NCBI RefSeq assembly: GCF_001039355.2
Contig: NW_019775394.1
Location: forward strand, 174,099-238,098
DNA length: 64,000 nt
Source: Lingula anatina
Taxonomy: Eukaryota > Brachiopoda > Lingulata > Lingulida > Lingulidae
Reading direction: 5' to 3'
Positions 50,839-63,584 of this stretch are shown here, one piece after another (within the stretch, counting starts at the first letter, position 1; the number at the start of each line of letters is the position of its first letter). The translations under genes and the position numbers were made by a program. Under the pieces are notes generated by a model that was not told where the DNA came from, ran no database searches, and was given only the letters and a program-made list of their open reading frames with translations.

Positions 50839-53800
50839 TCATGCCCTGCTGGCAAACTGACACTGGAGACTGCTTCTCTTGCATCAGTGTGGTTTTCTTA
50901 GAAAACAAATTTTCACAATGTGTACAGCAGCTACATCTGACTGACCAACTTCCACCCACGTTTCTTGTTGAGAGTATTACCTCCCCCTTCCCCCTCACCC
51001 GCCCCATGGCATCTGACTTTTGTCCTTTTTATTCTGCTGACCAACCAGAAAATCACAGGTCATCTAGGGTGAGGGAAGGACAAAAGAGGGAGGAAGTTCC
51101 ACACAATCAAAGAGGAAAGAATCAAAATACCACACTGTGGTAAATTAAGAAGGAATACTAGTGTATGTATGCATATATTTGTCAAAAAAAAAAATAAAAA
51201 AAAAGTGCCACTGCCACTAACAATGTTATTTGATATTAGGAAGAGGTTGTGATTCTTTCAATGAATAGAAATATCACAGGTTCAAAATATATTCACCTCA
51301 CAATGTTACAGAAGCAAAATAATCTTCAGTTTAAGTGTCTTAAATCCAACTGAAATCCCAAATCAAGGTGTCAGTCTTCTTTCCCAATTTCCGTTTGTCT
51401 TCATTCTTCAAACAAATTTCAATTTAAGCTGATCCATTCATCACATAAAGGCTTTTGTTCACCAACAGAAGAAGATTAATATTCCATCTAAACATGTCTT
51501 AAACATATCAAACAATACACAATAAAGCTCACAGCAATGGCATAACATGCCCAGTTCATCTATATCCGCTGCCTAATCTACCTGTTGAATCAATAACCCC
51601 TCAATAAAGCTGAGGGTGATTGTACTTTCGTACTGCACTACATGATATGATGTTAACTTGCAGAAATCAGTAGTCGTCACTAATAATTGTTTTTTAATTT
51701 ACATATATCTGCAATATATTGCTCATGAATATAATGAGTGCACTTCATCATGTTACATTTTAGGTATATTTTGTACCACTGGAATCTTGACATAAGACAG
51801 ATGGTACTTACAGATATATCTCTTCCAAAAAAACATTTCCAGTTCTACCAAAAATGAAAGCTCACAACACAAATGTATTATAATAAATCTGACAAACACT
51901 GATTTATCTACTGATACTCTTTTGATAAGCTGTATGATGGCTATGAAGTGGCTTTGCCACAAATCATTAAATCTCACTTCATAAATAACTTAAACCAAAC
52001 CACAAAAAAAAATTTCTCTAAGGAGAAAAAAAATCTTGTCACAGAACGTGACCCAATCTAGCACAATGACTGACCTACTGTTTTACTTGACATTCTTTTT
52101 CCCTGCTGCACTCGACATATTTCTCTTCACTTTTTATTGAATGAAGTCTTGACCACTGTTTATTCATCTCATTGAAAGTGTAACTTGAAAAATGTGTACA
52201 AAATCTTGTTTGACAAAGGCACGTTCACTCTTGCGCATGTACACAAACACACACAAAGAGAGGGACGTGAACGTGAAAAGATTCGCCAAATAAAATTCTA
52301 CAGATCTGTTCTTCACTTTTAGCAAACTTACTAATAAATTTTGCAATTTGTTTTGAAAGATTTTTAAACCCTTGTGAAGTATGAATAATAGTCCCAAAGG
52401 AACATAGTTTACTGGTACCTATCTGCACTTTAAACTTGCAAATGTCATACAGCTATACTAGCCATCTCACATTGGACATCTGATCAAGCACTGAAATGCT
52501 GATCTAAATGCTTGATCGGACATCTGATCAAGCATATAGATCAGTATTTCAATGCTGGACAAATGGTAGAGCAAATCACAAAGCAATAGTCCAATATTCT
52601 GAAAGTAACTGCACTTGGGACATATTTCTTAAATGAGTTTACATTATAATTTACTGATGCTACGATAAACTCAAATACTTACTAGTACTAGCAAAAATCC
52701 AATTATAATTTTATCTTTTTCAACATTAAATGTAACATTTAGCAGGACTTAATCATCATTTAATTTACCAACTGCTGTTTATTTTTCACTGGTACCAACA
52801 TTCTCCCCTCCCCAAACAATTATTCACCTGAGCAACTTGGAAAGATAAACGTTTGTCACAGATAAAGATAACATGGACGAAACTGACCACAACAAATGAC
52901 CGCTAGATTTCTATCTCTTTGAGGATACTTGTCACTTGTAATCACCTCACTGAATATACAAATTACTCTAACCTTTATTATCTCACCTCATGAAAGAGAT
53001 AAGGTGCAATTTCGTCTTTCACACTGCACCTTCATAAGTTATTGTGCAGGTAAAAACAACAGGCAGATTTCAAGTTTAATTTCTTTCCTTTCACACACTG
53101 GATATAAACCAACTGNAAAGGCTTTTGTTCACCAACAGAAGAAGATTAATATTCCATCTAAACATGTCTTAAACATATCAAACAATACACAATAAAGCTC
53201 ACAGCAATGGCATAACATGCCCAGTTCATCTATATCCGCTGCCTAATCTACCTGTTGAATCAATAACCCCTCAATAAAGCTGAGGGTGATTGTACTTTCG
53301 TACTGCACTACATGATATGATGTTAACTTGCAGAAATCAGTAGTCGTCACTAATAATTGTTTTTTAATTTACATATATCTGCAATATATTGCTCATGAAT
53401 ATAATGAGTGCACTTCATCATGTTACATTTTAGGTATATTTTGTACCACTGGAATCTTGACATAAGACAGATGGTACTTACAGATATATCTCTTCCAAAA
53501 AAACATTTCCAGTTCTACCAAAAATGAAAGCTCACAACACAAATGTATTATAATAAATCTGACAAACACTGATTTATCTACTGATACTCTTTTGATAAGC
53601 TGTATGATGGCTATGAAGTGGCTTTGCCACAAATCATTAAATCTCACTTCATAAATAACTTAAACCAAACCACAAAAAAAAATTTCTCTAAGGAGAAAAA
53701 AAATCTTGTCACAGAACGTGACCCAATCTAGCACAATGACTGACCTACTGTTTTACTTGACATTCTTTTTCCCTGCTGCACTCGACATATTTCTCTTCAC

Positions 53801-56800
53801 TTTTTATTGAATGAAGTCTTGACCACTGTTTATTCATCTCATTGAAAGTGTAACTTGAAAAATGTGTACAAAATCTTGTTTGACAAAGGCACGTTCACTC
53901 TTGCGCATGTACACAAACACACACAAAGAGAGGGACGTGAACGTGAAAAGATTCGCCAAATAAAATTCTACAGATCTGTTCTTCACTTTTAGCAAACTTA
54001 CTAATAAATTTTGCAATTTGTTTTGAAAGATTTTTAAACCCTTGTGAAGTATGAATAATAGTCCCAAAGGAACATAGTTTACTGGTACCTATCTGCACTT
54101 TAAACTTGCAAATGTCATACAGCTATACTAGCCATCTCACATTGGACATCTGATCAAGCACTGAAATGCTGATCTAAATGCTTGATCGGACATCTGATCA
54201 AGCATATAGATCAGTATTTCAATGCTGGACAAATGGTAGAGCAAATCACAAAGCAATAGTCCAATATTCTGAAAGTAACTGCACTTGGGACATATTTCTT
54301 AAATGAGTTTACATTATAATTTACTGATGCTACGATAAACTCAAATACTTACTAGTACTAGCAAAAATCCAATTATAATTTTATCTTTTTCAACATTAAA
54401 TGTAACATTTAGCAGGACTTAATCATCATTTAATTTACCAACTGCTGTTTATTTTTCACTGGTACCAACATTCTCCCCTCCCCAAACAATTATTCACCTG
54501 AGCAACTTGGAAAGATAAACGTTTGTCACAGATAAAGATAACATGGACGAAACTGACCACAACAAATGACCGCTAGATTTCTATCTCTTTGAGGATACTT
54601 GTCACTTGTAATCACCTCACTGAATATACAAATTACTCTAACCTTTATTATCTCACCTCATGAAAGAGATAAGGTGCAATTTCGTCTTTCACACTGCACC
54701 TTCAAAAGTTATTGTGCAGGTAAAAACAACAGGCAGATTTCAAGTTTAATTTCTTTCCTTTCACACACTGGATATAAACCAACTGATGTTTAAAATATCA
54801 TCCTCCTCCTCTCGGTCAATTACCTGTGCTCCCCACTGCTCAGAAGAGACAAACCACAGCCGTTCAGATCAAAGGAATTAATTATCTCTCCCAAGTCTAC
54901 TATGTAGGAGAAAGTTGATGAAACACTTCCAGGTGCTGCATTGAAAGCAAGGAGTGAGAGCAGTTTATATCTTCCTTGTTTCAAAATAATGAAGAGTGAC
55001 ATTTATATGTCTGAGGCAGGCACCATGGCAAAAATGCTCAACTTGAAAAAGATCTATCTCACAGAGAAAGGTAGTTCCAGTCATTTAATGTCGGCCTTGA
55101 ACGACTGTATGAAGGAAATTGAGTCCTTCCGCTCTTACTGGTAAAGGAGTGCATCCATCATTTTCCTACAGTCTATTTCTTAGATAATAAATTTTTCATA
55201 TTTTTGTAACTTAAACTGATTCCTTCTGTTGTAACAGTTACTGACTGCAGTGGGCTGACCCCACATAAAATTGCATTTGGCTTTCAAGTATGCACATTCC
55301 ATATGATTTTCAAATAAAAAAAAAACACAATGACTTACTTGAAAGTCAACATCTGTCTAGATGTTGTCACCCAAGTTAGGAATGTGTCACCAAAGTGCCA
55401 AATGACTTCTACCTTGGATAATAACATCAAAAGAGGACAAACAAAGTGGTTTCTAATCTTGCAAACGTCCCTACAAATTCAGCACGGAACTCTCTTTCTG
55501 TTAAAATCAAATTGCAATCTTTCTTCCACAAAGAACATCAAAAGGAACCTGACTCTCACACAATGTAACACTCAAATCCCCATTACCCGGCTTCTCATTC
55601 GCAATACCTGGTTACAAAAGGGGCATTGTGAGAATAATTTTACACCCTATAGGGGACCATGTATCCTCAAATACAGCACAGTGCTCCTTCCCAAGCTTTA
55701 ACATCAAGAAAATCTTGCTGCAATTTTGCAACACAGCATACCTGTGCATCCTGTGTTACTTTATTTCTTCATTATAAAATGAGAATCATTTCATTTTTAA
55801 AAATTCATTTTCAAAATATTCTGATGTAAAGGATGGATACTGCAAAAGCTTTTGGTCTGGTTAACAGCTGCTTTATCTTTGCACACTATCAATCAGATAT
55901 AACTCTACGTCTTAAACCCTATTCCCTAAATAAACCAAAAATGTGTGTTTAACTTGAATTTATTTTTCATAGAGAAGCTCTCTTGCACACACACACACAC
56001 AATTAATAAATAATAAATAAATCAATTGAACCCAGGACAAACTATGTGTTTAGTAGCACTTCTGATTGGTTATAGTACTTCTTTAATATTCTTCAACCCT
56101 GCTTTAAGATATATACCAAGTGCCTCATTAAGAGGCCCCATATAGCCTGCACTGAAATTAATCTCTATTAACTTCCCTTGCTATATTGACTGCGATATTG
56201 AAAATCTATTGTTCCAATTCCACTGCAATTCTTCAACTCAACTGGATCATATTGATTCATTATTTAAAACAGCTGCTTAGCTAGGCAACTAGATTAGACA
56301 TTTTATACACATTGCCAACTTCAACATTTTTTATTTCTATTCATAGGGTACAAAAGACAGACTCGTATTTTTTTTTTATCATTAGTGGTTTTCTAGGTGT
56401 ATGTTTTCAAAACACAGTGACGTAAAAAAAAACAAGGCAGCAAAGCTGTCAAATGTACAGACAAAAAACAGGAAATAATTATGCACAAAATGGGCTACTG
56501 TCAATTCTGATGCAAAATTTTAATGATTGAATTTGACAAACTGCAATGATATGAGTTTATTTCCATTTTTGAAACTTTATTACACAATACATGATAACAA
56601 GTTTACCATCAGTTTTACATAATCAACTAATAATGTTGTAAAGATACAGGAAATGTCAACCAAACACTTAAACATGTCTTATTAGTTAAATAATGAGACT
56701 GTTAACATGCCTAAGAATTGAATCTGAGGAAATGTGAAACAAGACAGCACTGTTCTGACATGGGTTTATTTCCATTTTTAACACTTTTTTTAACATAAAA

Positions 56801-59800
56801 CAAAATAAACAGTTTACTGCAATTTTTATATGATCAACTAAGAAAATTGATGAGATGGGGAAAATATCAATAGAATAGTGTTAAATGTCTAATTTCCTCC
56901 ATTCTGAGATTCTGAACATAGTGAATGATTAAATCTGACAAACTGCAATGATATGAGTTTATTTCCATTTTTGACACTTTATTACACAATACACGATAAC
57001 AAGTTTACCATCATTTTTACATAATCAACTAACAATGTTGTAAAGATGCAGGAAATGTCAAACAAACACTTTTACGTATCTTATTAGTTCAATAATGAGA
57101 CTGTTAACATGCCTAAGAGTTGAATCTGAGGAAATGTGAAAAAACAGCATAACTTCTAAAATAATGCCCTGATTATGCTGATTTTTGAACTCAACCTCCA
57201 TTTTAGTAAGATTGACCACTACTGTGAGTTTCATGACAACAGGCCTAAAGGTTTTCCTTAAAATGTGTTTACAGGGTTGCATATATGCTGAAAAAAGTGA
57301 AAAAACAGCATAACTTCCCTTAAAATGGCCCGATCATGCTGATTTTCGAACTTGACCTGCGTTTTATGAATATTCATCAGCTCTGTAAATATTAAGCCAA
57401 AAAGTGAAACTGCCTTCCACTTATCGTGTTTACAAGGAAAGTGCACGGCGCCGGCGACGGCATCGGCATCGGCATCGCCATCGGCATCGGCATCGGCGAC
57501 GACAGACGCAGGTGATGGCAATATGTACAGACACATCTGTGTCTGTACATAAAAAGAACAAGCAATGTTACTCTGTATCTGCTCTTCGGAAGACTTCTCT
57601 GCACCTGACTAAATGAGATTTTATGAAGAAGCATCTAAAAAACAGCCGTTTGAGCAAACAATCTTAAGTGGCTATTAATCAAATTTAATTCCATAGGTAA
57701 CTTCTTGACTGCATATTTGTATGGATTTATTCAAAATTAAACATCATGAATAGTGGTAGACCATTTTGGTTCAATACATTTCAACCATTCTAGGTAAATG
57801 TTGCCTATGCAAAGGAGTGGGAACATAGCATATGGGGGCGCCTGGCAAGAGCAACACAATCTTATTAAAACAGAAAATGTCAACCCCCTCTATTCTAAGT
57901 AGTCAAACTCAGGGTCAAGTTTACCACCATCCTTCATTTTCTCCTCGAGTGAAGGGATTCAAGGTATGTTTGTCTCAGACAAGCACGGAAAAAGCCATTT
58001 TATAAAACAAACAATCTTCCTCTTATCCAAATACAAATATAGTGACCAACTTGAACAATATGAGAGTAAGCCCAGGTTGCCATAATAAAGGAAGGGTGTT
58101 ATTTGACTATTATTAACTGTGGCAAGGGGCAGTTTATTCTTGTGGATTTCTATTTCACTAACCTGGCAAACTTACACTAGAAGTGGGTTCAAGTTTCCAG
58201 TTGCAGAATGGGTAGAGAAACAACCACGGCCAGCTCTGGTGAAATGCATAATCAGATAACTGGAAAAATGCTAAATGTTGCTCATATCCATTTAACCTAT
58301 GAACTTGATTTTGGCAGTCCCCAGACCCTGGGACAAACAGGAGTATTTGCTTTAGTGGGAAAAATCTTTTAGAGAAGTTTGCTTGGTGATTGTTGTCTTT
58401 ATGTTGTCAATGTGACTTCCTTTCTTCAGATTCAAGAGGCAAACTTATTAGCCAGTATTTCTCTTACGACCCTGTAAGTGGGCACAATGCTGAAATCTAT
58501 TACAACACAATACGAGTCAGTGCTTTCACTGAAACCTCTATAATGGAAAGAAAGACGTACGAGGCCATTTTATACTAACCTCTTTCTTTGTCCGAGACCT
58601 GATGAAACCATACTGTTTAGACAGGATAAGAAAAGGCCATTATATTGCCTTTATTTTCCAATTCATGGAGACTCAGCCCTGCCAACAATCAAGGCAACCT
58701 CTGAAAGCCACATTTTGCACCCTGATGAACATGTATACAAGTATCAACACACACTCTCTTTGCAAACCTGTGACCTTTCAGAATTGCAGGTTTTCCCACA
58801 TAAAGAAACGTTACTCATCTCTCCATGCTTTTACAACTTAGCACGAAGCAACAAAAGACTAATCCGACGCCTCTCTTTTTATATTTTCTCTTTTAAAACA
58901 TCACAAGGGAATGAAGGGATAGCATCAATTCTTCAGTCTCCAGTTCTGAGAAGGGAAAGAAAAGGTTGCATTCTTTCAGTTACCAGGACTTTACTAAAAA
59001 TATAGTGTGAAATTTGTGTTGGAAGTTTACCCAACCTTTTCCTAGGTGTACAGAACATGCCCTGGGACAGACCCTCGCCACTGTAGCATTTGTACAAGCA
59101 CTATTCACAGACAGCTGACAATAGAATTACCTTACGCAAGCTAGGATAATGATGCACTGGTACAGATTTGAAAACCCAAGTTTAGCTATCATTATCCTAA
59201 CACACCTTATCTATGGAACATTCAAACCAGGTGCAGGTTTTCTTTTCTTTTTTTTTCTTCTTTAATCACAAAGTACTGTAAGCCACGAAAAGGGAGGTAT
59301 AAATCTTTGCTTAACTAGGAAAAAGGGATAGTAGGCAAGTGAGTGCACAAGGCACCTCCAGGTAAAGGATTGCTATAGCATTGGTCAAGGATTGTTGAAA
59401 ACTACGACATGACTGGACACTTGACATGACGTCCCAAGAACATAAGTACTAAAGTTTCAAATTTTTGACAATGCACTTACAACATACTGGACTGTGTAAC
59501 AACCACACTAGCAACATACAGCATTCAAAACATACAATCTTGTTAATGAAATACTAAAATGATGTGCTAATTATGTATTATGCTTCTATGGGAGGGGGTG
59601 GGGATATGGACTTCACTGCTCATCTTCATTACAAACCTGAAAACAACTGAGATCAGAAATGTAACATTTACCTCTCCTGCATATGAATACTTGGCCTTGA
59701 GAATCTGTCTATATAACCGAGTCCTATTCTCATCATCAAAAGGCATCGTTCCACTTAGTAAAATATAAGTGATAACTCCAACTGCCCACAGGTCCACAAT

Positions 59801-60577
59801 GTTTGTATATGGCTTCCGTGCCAGAATTTCAGGGGCAATGTATTCGGGCGTTCCACACGTTGTTTTCATGTACATTTCTCCAGCTTTACGTGTGGCACTT
59901 AGACCAAAGTCTGTGATCATGATTTTGGAGTCATGACCAGGGTGATAGTACAGCAAGTTTTCTGGTTTCAAATCTCGATGTGTTATTCCTAGATTGTGTA
60001 AGTAACGCAGTCCTTCCATGACCATTTTCAGATTTTTACTAGCATCCTTTTCTGTGAAACTACCCTTGGAGATTATCCGGTCAAAGAGCTCGCCTCCAGT
60101 TGCTAGCTCCATTACCATGTACACTTTATCTTTGCTCTCAAACACCTCAATCAGTTGAATGATATAGTCATGTTTTACCCTTCTGAGTACGGCTAGTTCG
60201 GACTCGAATACTTCCTTCCCCTGTACCCGATCTATCATCTTTATAGCATATGGCTGCTTAGTGATTTTGTGTTCTACTCGTACAACTCGGCTGAAACTTC
60301 CTCGGCCTATCAGAGCTTTAATGTCATACTTAGCTGTGACACGAGGATCGAATCTCGCCTTGTATTTAGCAATTTTGCCTCTTGGGGGACCATCCTGGTT
60401 GTTATTATCCCTTCCAGCGTTCTGTTGGCCTCGGATGCCCCTCTGGCCAGATTGTCTGTTTCGGCCATTCTTGCCCTGTCTATCGTTGTTATCATTAGGA
60501 GCATAGACGGTTTTCACGATTTCTCCCTCTCCTAGAACCGGGGGTTCCGGAACTAGCTTGGAACTCACACAACCCAT
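36538..60577 (-). CDS. PSKH1: Serine/threonine protein kinase H1
   Basis: A CaMK-group Ser/Thr kinase. The coding exons are 60577-59672 (906 nt) and 36876-36538 (339 nt), 414 aa in all (human about 424). The start MGCVSSK matches the vertebrate start MGCGTSK and carries Gly2/Cys3, the known myristoylation/palmitoylation signal that directs the protein to Golgi and other membranes. An in-frame ATG 22 codons upstream (60643) would bury it and is rejected. A low-complexity N/Q/G/R linker (about 28-66) precedes FDPRVTAKYDIKALIGRGSF, nearly identical to the vertebrate protein. Kinase marks are the glycine loop 91-98, K113, HRDLKPEN 200-207, DFG 223-225 and APE 248-250. The kinase domain crosses the splice and ends near HPW (about 337). 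The tail has Ser-Lys repeats (STKSAKSTKSAKS), as in vertebrates. The intron is 22.8 kb, GT-AG, and contains repeats and a sequence gap. Confidence 0.95.
37358..37394. other. Assembly gap of 37 N
   Basis: A run of N followed by a long poly-A stretch, inside the PSKH1 intron. Confidence 0.99.
39317..39368. repeat. 52-bp near-perfect palindrome
   Basis: GGCCGCATTCACAT, then C, GAGTTGAGCC, ATGGCTCAACTC, A, ATGTGAATGCGGCC. Each 26-base half is the reverse complement of the other except for one mismatched pair, centred at 39342/39343 with no loop. It is GC-rich against an AT-rich background. It may be a tiny fold-back element or the remnant of one. Confidence 0.9.
39558..39626. repeat. (TG)n-(GA)n compound microsatellite
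   Basis: A TG run (39558-39592) passes directly into a GA run with small interruptions. Confidence 0.95.
50799..50836. repeat. (CA)19 microsatellite after a C-rich tract
   Basis: An uninterrupted CA run, preceded by C-rich CCACCCA repeats from about 50757. ORFs over it on both strands are artefacts. Confidence 0.95.
51447..53115. repeat. 1,669-bp direct duplication, first copy
   Basis: Matches 53117-54785 base for base at a constant offset of 1,670. I noticed one difference: TTCATAAGTT at about 53032 against TTCAAAAGTT. It ends exactly at the N at 53116. It lies in the PSKH1 intron and has no coding content. Confidence 0.95.
52487..52556. repeat. 31-bp-stem hairpin with 8-base loop
   Basis: Arms 52487-52517 and 52526-52556 pair with three mismatches; the loop is GGACATCT. 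The left arm begins AGCACTGAAATGCTGATCTA. It is repeated at 54157-54226 because of the surrounding duplication. The size would suit a small-RNA precursor or a fold-back element; there is no evidence of expression. Confidence 0.75.
53116..53116. other. Single-N assembly join
   Basis: It sits exactly between the two copies of the 1,669-bp duplication, which is the signature of two overlapping contig ends placed in tandem. Confidence 0.95.
53117..54785. repeat. 1,669-bp direct duplication, second copy
   Basis: See the first copy (51447-53115). Unique sequence resumes at 54786. Confidence 0.95.
54786..56432. other. PSKH1 intron, no feature recognised
   Basis: AT-rich, with a short CA run at about 55987-56002. 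A 123-codon plus-strand ORF (55330-55701) has no recognisable motif or splice context. Confidence 0.5.
56433..57553 (+). repeat. Full-length pearl-like repeat, about 1.1 kb
   Basis: The 5' end is GGCAGCAAAGCTGTCAAATG. Inside are two tandem copies of a roughly 410-bp unit (starting near 56529 and 56937, each containing TTTACATAATCAACTAA) and two core units with GCTGATTTT(C/T)GAAC. A GGCATC hexamer array is at about 57447-57500. The terminal hairpin is at 57524-57549 (TGTACAGACAC, loop ATCT, GTGTCTGTACA), followed by TAAAAA. This is the best reference copy of the family in the window. Confidence 0.8.
57554..59671. other. PSKH1 intron, 5' end
   Basis: No gene was recognised. The splice donor is GAG|GTAAATG at 59671. 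Confidence 0.6.
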
Positions 60578-62636
60578 ATCACTTTCCCATCCCCAGCTAG
60601 AGTGAGTACTGGGATCCGACTTAACACACCGAATTATGAACAAATCACCGCATACTCTAAAGAATACGATGGCCTACGGCTAATCACTCAGCTGAAAGCG
60701 CGGATACAGCTACGCACAGAAATATAGTCCGTTAATGACTTATCAATCCCGCCTTGTCGTGCTAATTTTGTTTAACTATCTTATGGTTGCACGAAAAACA
60801 CGAATATTTTTAATACCTTGCATTGAAGTTTTTTACATTAATATGCAATTTTCAAAATATAAGAGGTTTAGCAGCGTTTCCAATGGCGGATGGATCAGGC
60901 GGAAATGGGCACTTGTTCGGTCGTGACCTCGGTCAAAGCAAACGTGATAAGGAATGTGTGACGACACAACATTAAGGATTTGTTTGGCATTTCCTGCACG
61001 TGGTCGCATACATTGTGAAGAATTTTAATAACAACGATATTAATTATTAAATATTTTTCCCCTTGTATTTGAATATCTGATTTAATATATCCCTCCCCCC
61101 ACCCATTTGGCGAATTGCATTTTAACAATTTGTTTTGAATTTTTTAAGTCAAAATGGGTATACCCCAGTAAAATGCAAAAACTTCCTTTAATAAATTTTA
61201 ACTAAACCTTAATCTGTGTGCATTTGTCTTTTATCAAAACAATAATGCAACAACACAGGTTTATAAAATGACACAAAAACATGCCAGTAAAACCTGAAAG
61301 AGATATGCTCTCATTTGAAAGGCTAAAATTTTGAAATCTTTTTTTTTTATTTTCTGTCATCAAATACAAAACTGTAAACAACATTTCTCATAAAATTATT
61401 GCCATAATTTAAAAAATGCCCAAAAAATCACACTAAAGTAGTAAAATGAGCACATGCAAACCAATTTTTTTTTCATAGCTTTGACATGTGAACTACAGTA
61501 TAGCTAAATTAATAAAGAAATGTCAATCCCCCCAGCATTTGAGTTTTTCCTTTTTCTAAGCACTCTTCAGTCAAAATGCTCAATTACTGCATGTCCAAGT
61601 GGCATCATCACCTAATTTTGACTTTGAAAAACTTGGCTCTAACAAAGCAATTACGTGTCAGCCCAGCTCGACTTCCTCTGCACATGCCACATTAGTGACA
61701 CATGGAACTAGAACTATCCACAATAAAAAGACTCTGCCACTATCTATTTTCTGTCACAGGTTTAAGCTTGGGTAACAGTTCTATGTACACATCAAGTGTC
61801 AGTAGTTTGTTTGTAAATAAGGCATTTAGTTAGCAAGTAATTATCAAGACCCCAACTCATAAAAGACTTAATTCAAAAGTCAGTCTTAACCTAACGCTGG
61901 AAAAAAATTCTGATTTCTTTTAAACTACCATAAGTCACTAAGATTGAGTTTGGCTCAAAAATGTAAAAGGGGGTGGGGGTAGGGGTGGACAACATTTTGA
62001 CCATTTTATTACAGCAATATATGTTAATGTACTAGTAAACTGCAGGTTCACTGAGAGTAATAAAGTGAAGACCAACATTTGACTACTTCAATATCTGTGA
62101 AATTTGGTGAAAAGAGTATTAATTAGTAGTCATCAAATGATGATCTTATGAAGCCATAAACCAAAAGTAGGGATTCATCCTTTCGTCCTCCCAAGGCCTT
62201 GGTATGGCTGCATTCTGCTGCATTTATTTATTTTTTTTCATTATTTATTGTGTTTACATGAATAAACTTAAGGCAGCTACAGAAAAAAAAAAAAAAAAAA
62301 AAACTTTTGACAAATTATTCTTCACAGTAAAAATAAACATCTTTTGTATATAAGCTTTAATAAATAAATTCATTCCATGGCATTAGATAAGCTGCTTGCA
62401 GCCATTAAACTTTAAAATTGCTTATGAGAACTAATTCTGTAAAAGTAAAAACAGTTTTAAGCGGTATTACAAAAATACAATCAATCAAATATAAAGGCAT
62501 CTGCTTTTGAAAACTCTTGGTTTAGCTCTTTGCACAATCTTTTCTTCCAGGTGTAGTATGAAATTAATTAACTTTCTTCTGGTATGTTCTTCTTTATAAA
62601 ATTGTATCTTTAATAAGTATGCACATATTACTGTCA
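60578..62636. other. PSKH1 upstream region
   Basis: This must contain the PSKH1 5' UTR and promoter. There is no obvious TATA box and no other recognised gene. A poly-A tract lies at about 62282-62303 and a minus-strand AATAAATAAA at about 62223-62232. Confidence 0.5.
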
Positions 62637-62732
62637 TCACTCTGAGTGAGATTTCATTTGTGGAATGTCTTTCTTCTGGTATGGTTTTGAAGTCACTGAT
62701 GCCTTAAATTTGCTCTTCACTTGAGATTTTTT
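62637..62732 (-). CDS. Possible last coding exon of an unidentified minus-strand gene
   Basis: A minus-strand acceptor TTGCTTTCAG precedes 31 open codons and a TGA at 62637-62639. The product is Lys/Ser-rich, begins KKSQVKSKFKASVTSKPYQK and ends MKSHSE. Its base composition is more exon-like than its flanks. Phase 0 is assumed. No second exon was found up to 64000. I do not recognise the protein. If real, the gene is transcribed toward the start of PSKH1. Confidence 0.35.
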   Translation of the reverse strand, partial: KKSQVKSKFKASVTSKPYQKKDIPQMKSHSE

Positions 62733-63553
62733 CTGAAAGCAAAAAGAAAGTTGTTTAAAAAATAAAAGCCAATTCTCAAAGGGATGCTAATTTTGCAGTT
62801 AACAGTTGTTTAGTAAATCCTATCTTTAATGAATAATATATTATGTCTTTTATTTTTTTAATTGTTACAGTAGTTTTAGTTATGTATTTAGAGCTATAGA
62901 ATGTATTGTAAGGTCCAAGCCACTTTAAAAATGATTTTTTTTTTTACTAAATATAACTTGAATATTCTGAAATTGTAAAACCCTCATGTCACCTTACTGT
63001 GTGTACAGTGACTTAAAATCCATTTTTCATCTTTCTTAGGAATACTTTCAGTTTGCAACTCTCTTCATTATTTTTTTTTTTATAAATTAGCTACTTTTTT
63101 TAGAGAGAAATACATGTAGCTATTATCTTTTTTTATATTACCACATAACAACGAGTAAAGCTTAAATACTACTTGATTTTGTACCACTTTTAGGAAATTT
63201 TTCACCTACAACAGGTCACAGAAGGTGAGTAAAAAATTCTGTTTTGGATTAATTTGCTGTTCACACCTTACAAATCTGTGGACTCAATTTATAGATTGTG
63301 CATTGACAACCATTGCAACCATCACACTTGTGGATGAAGCTAAATAGAAATTGATCCTGAGTGCCAAATATACACAGATATATATATCACATAAAAAAGA
63401 AAACGGAGCAAAATTTCTTTAATAAATATGGAATTATTAAACAAAAAAGAGTGAAGTTATAACTATGTAACAGTGCAAGGATACATGGAAATATTTTGTA
63501 AGCATAAGGAATACCTGGAGAAAGAGTGGCAAAATGTGGGAACACAAAATTTC

Positions 63554-63584
<31 letters not shown>

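Larger units (their letters stand above)
36877..51446. other. PSKH1 intron, 3' two-thirds
   Basis: No exon of another gene was recognised on either strand. It contains poly-A tracts, a gap (37358-37394), a 52-bp palindrome, microsatellites and a C-rich run at about 38495-38506. The acceptor is TTTGCAG ending at 36877. Confidence 0.6.

Noticed and set aside
50702-51143. Long ORFs on both strands rich in Pro/Thr/His or Cys/Val/Gly
   Set aside because: They are produced by C-rich and CA microsatellites and have no splice or domain support.
59580-60535. Several plus-strand and off-frame ORFs over PSKH1 exon 1
   Set aside because: They are shadows of the kinase reading frame.
60578-60643. Upstream in-frame ATG giving 22 extra residues on PSKH1
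   Set aside because: The conserved MGC acylation signal requires the internal start at 60577.
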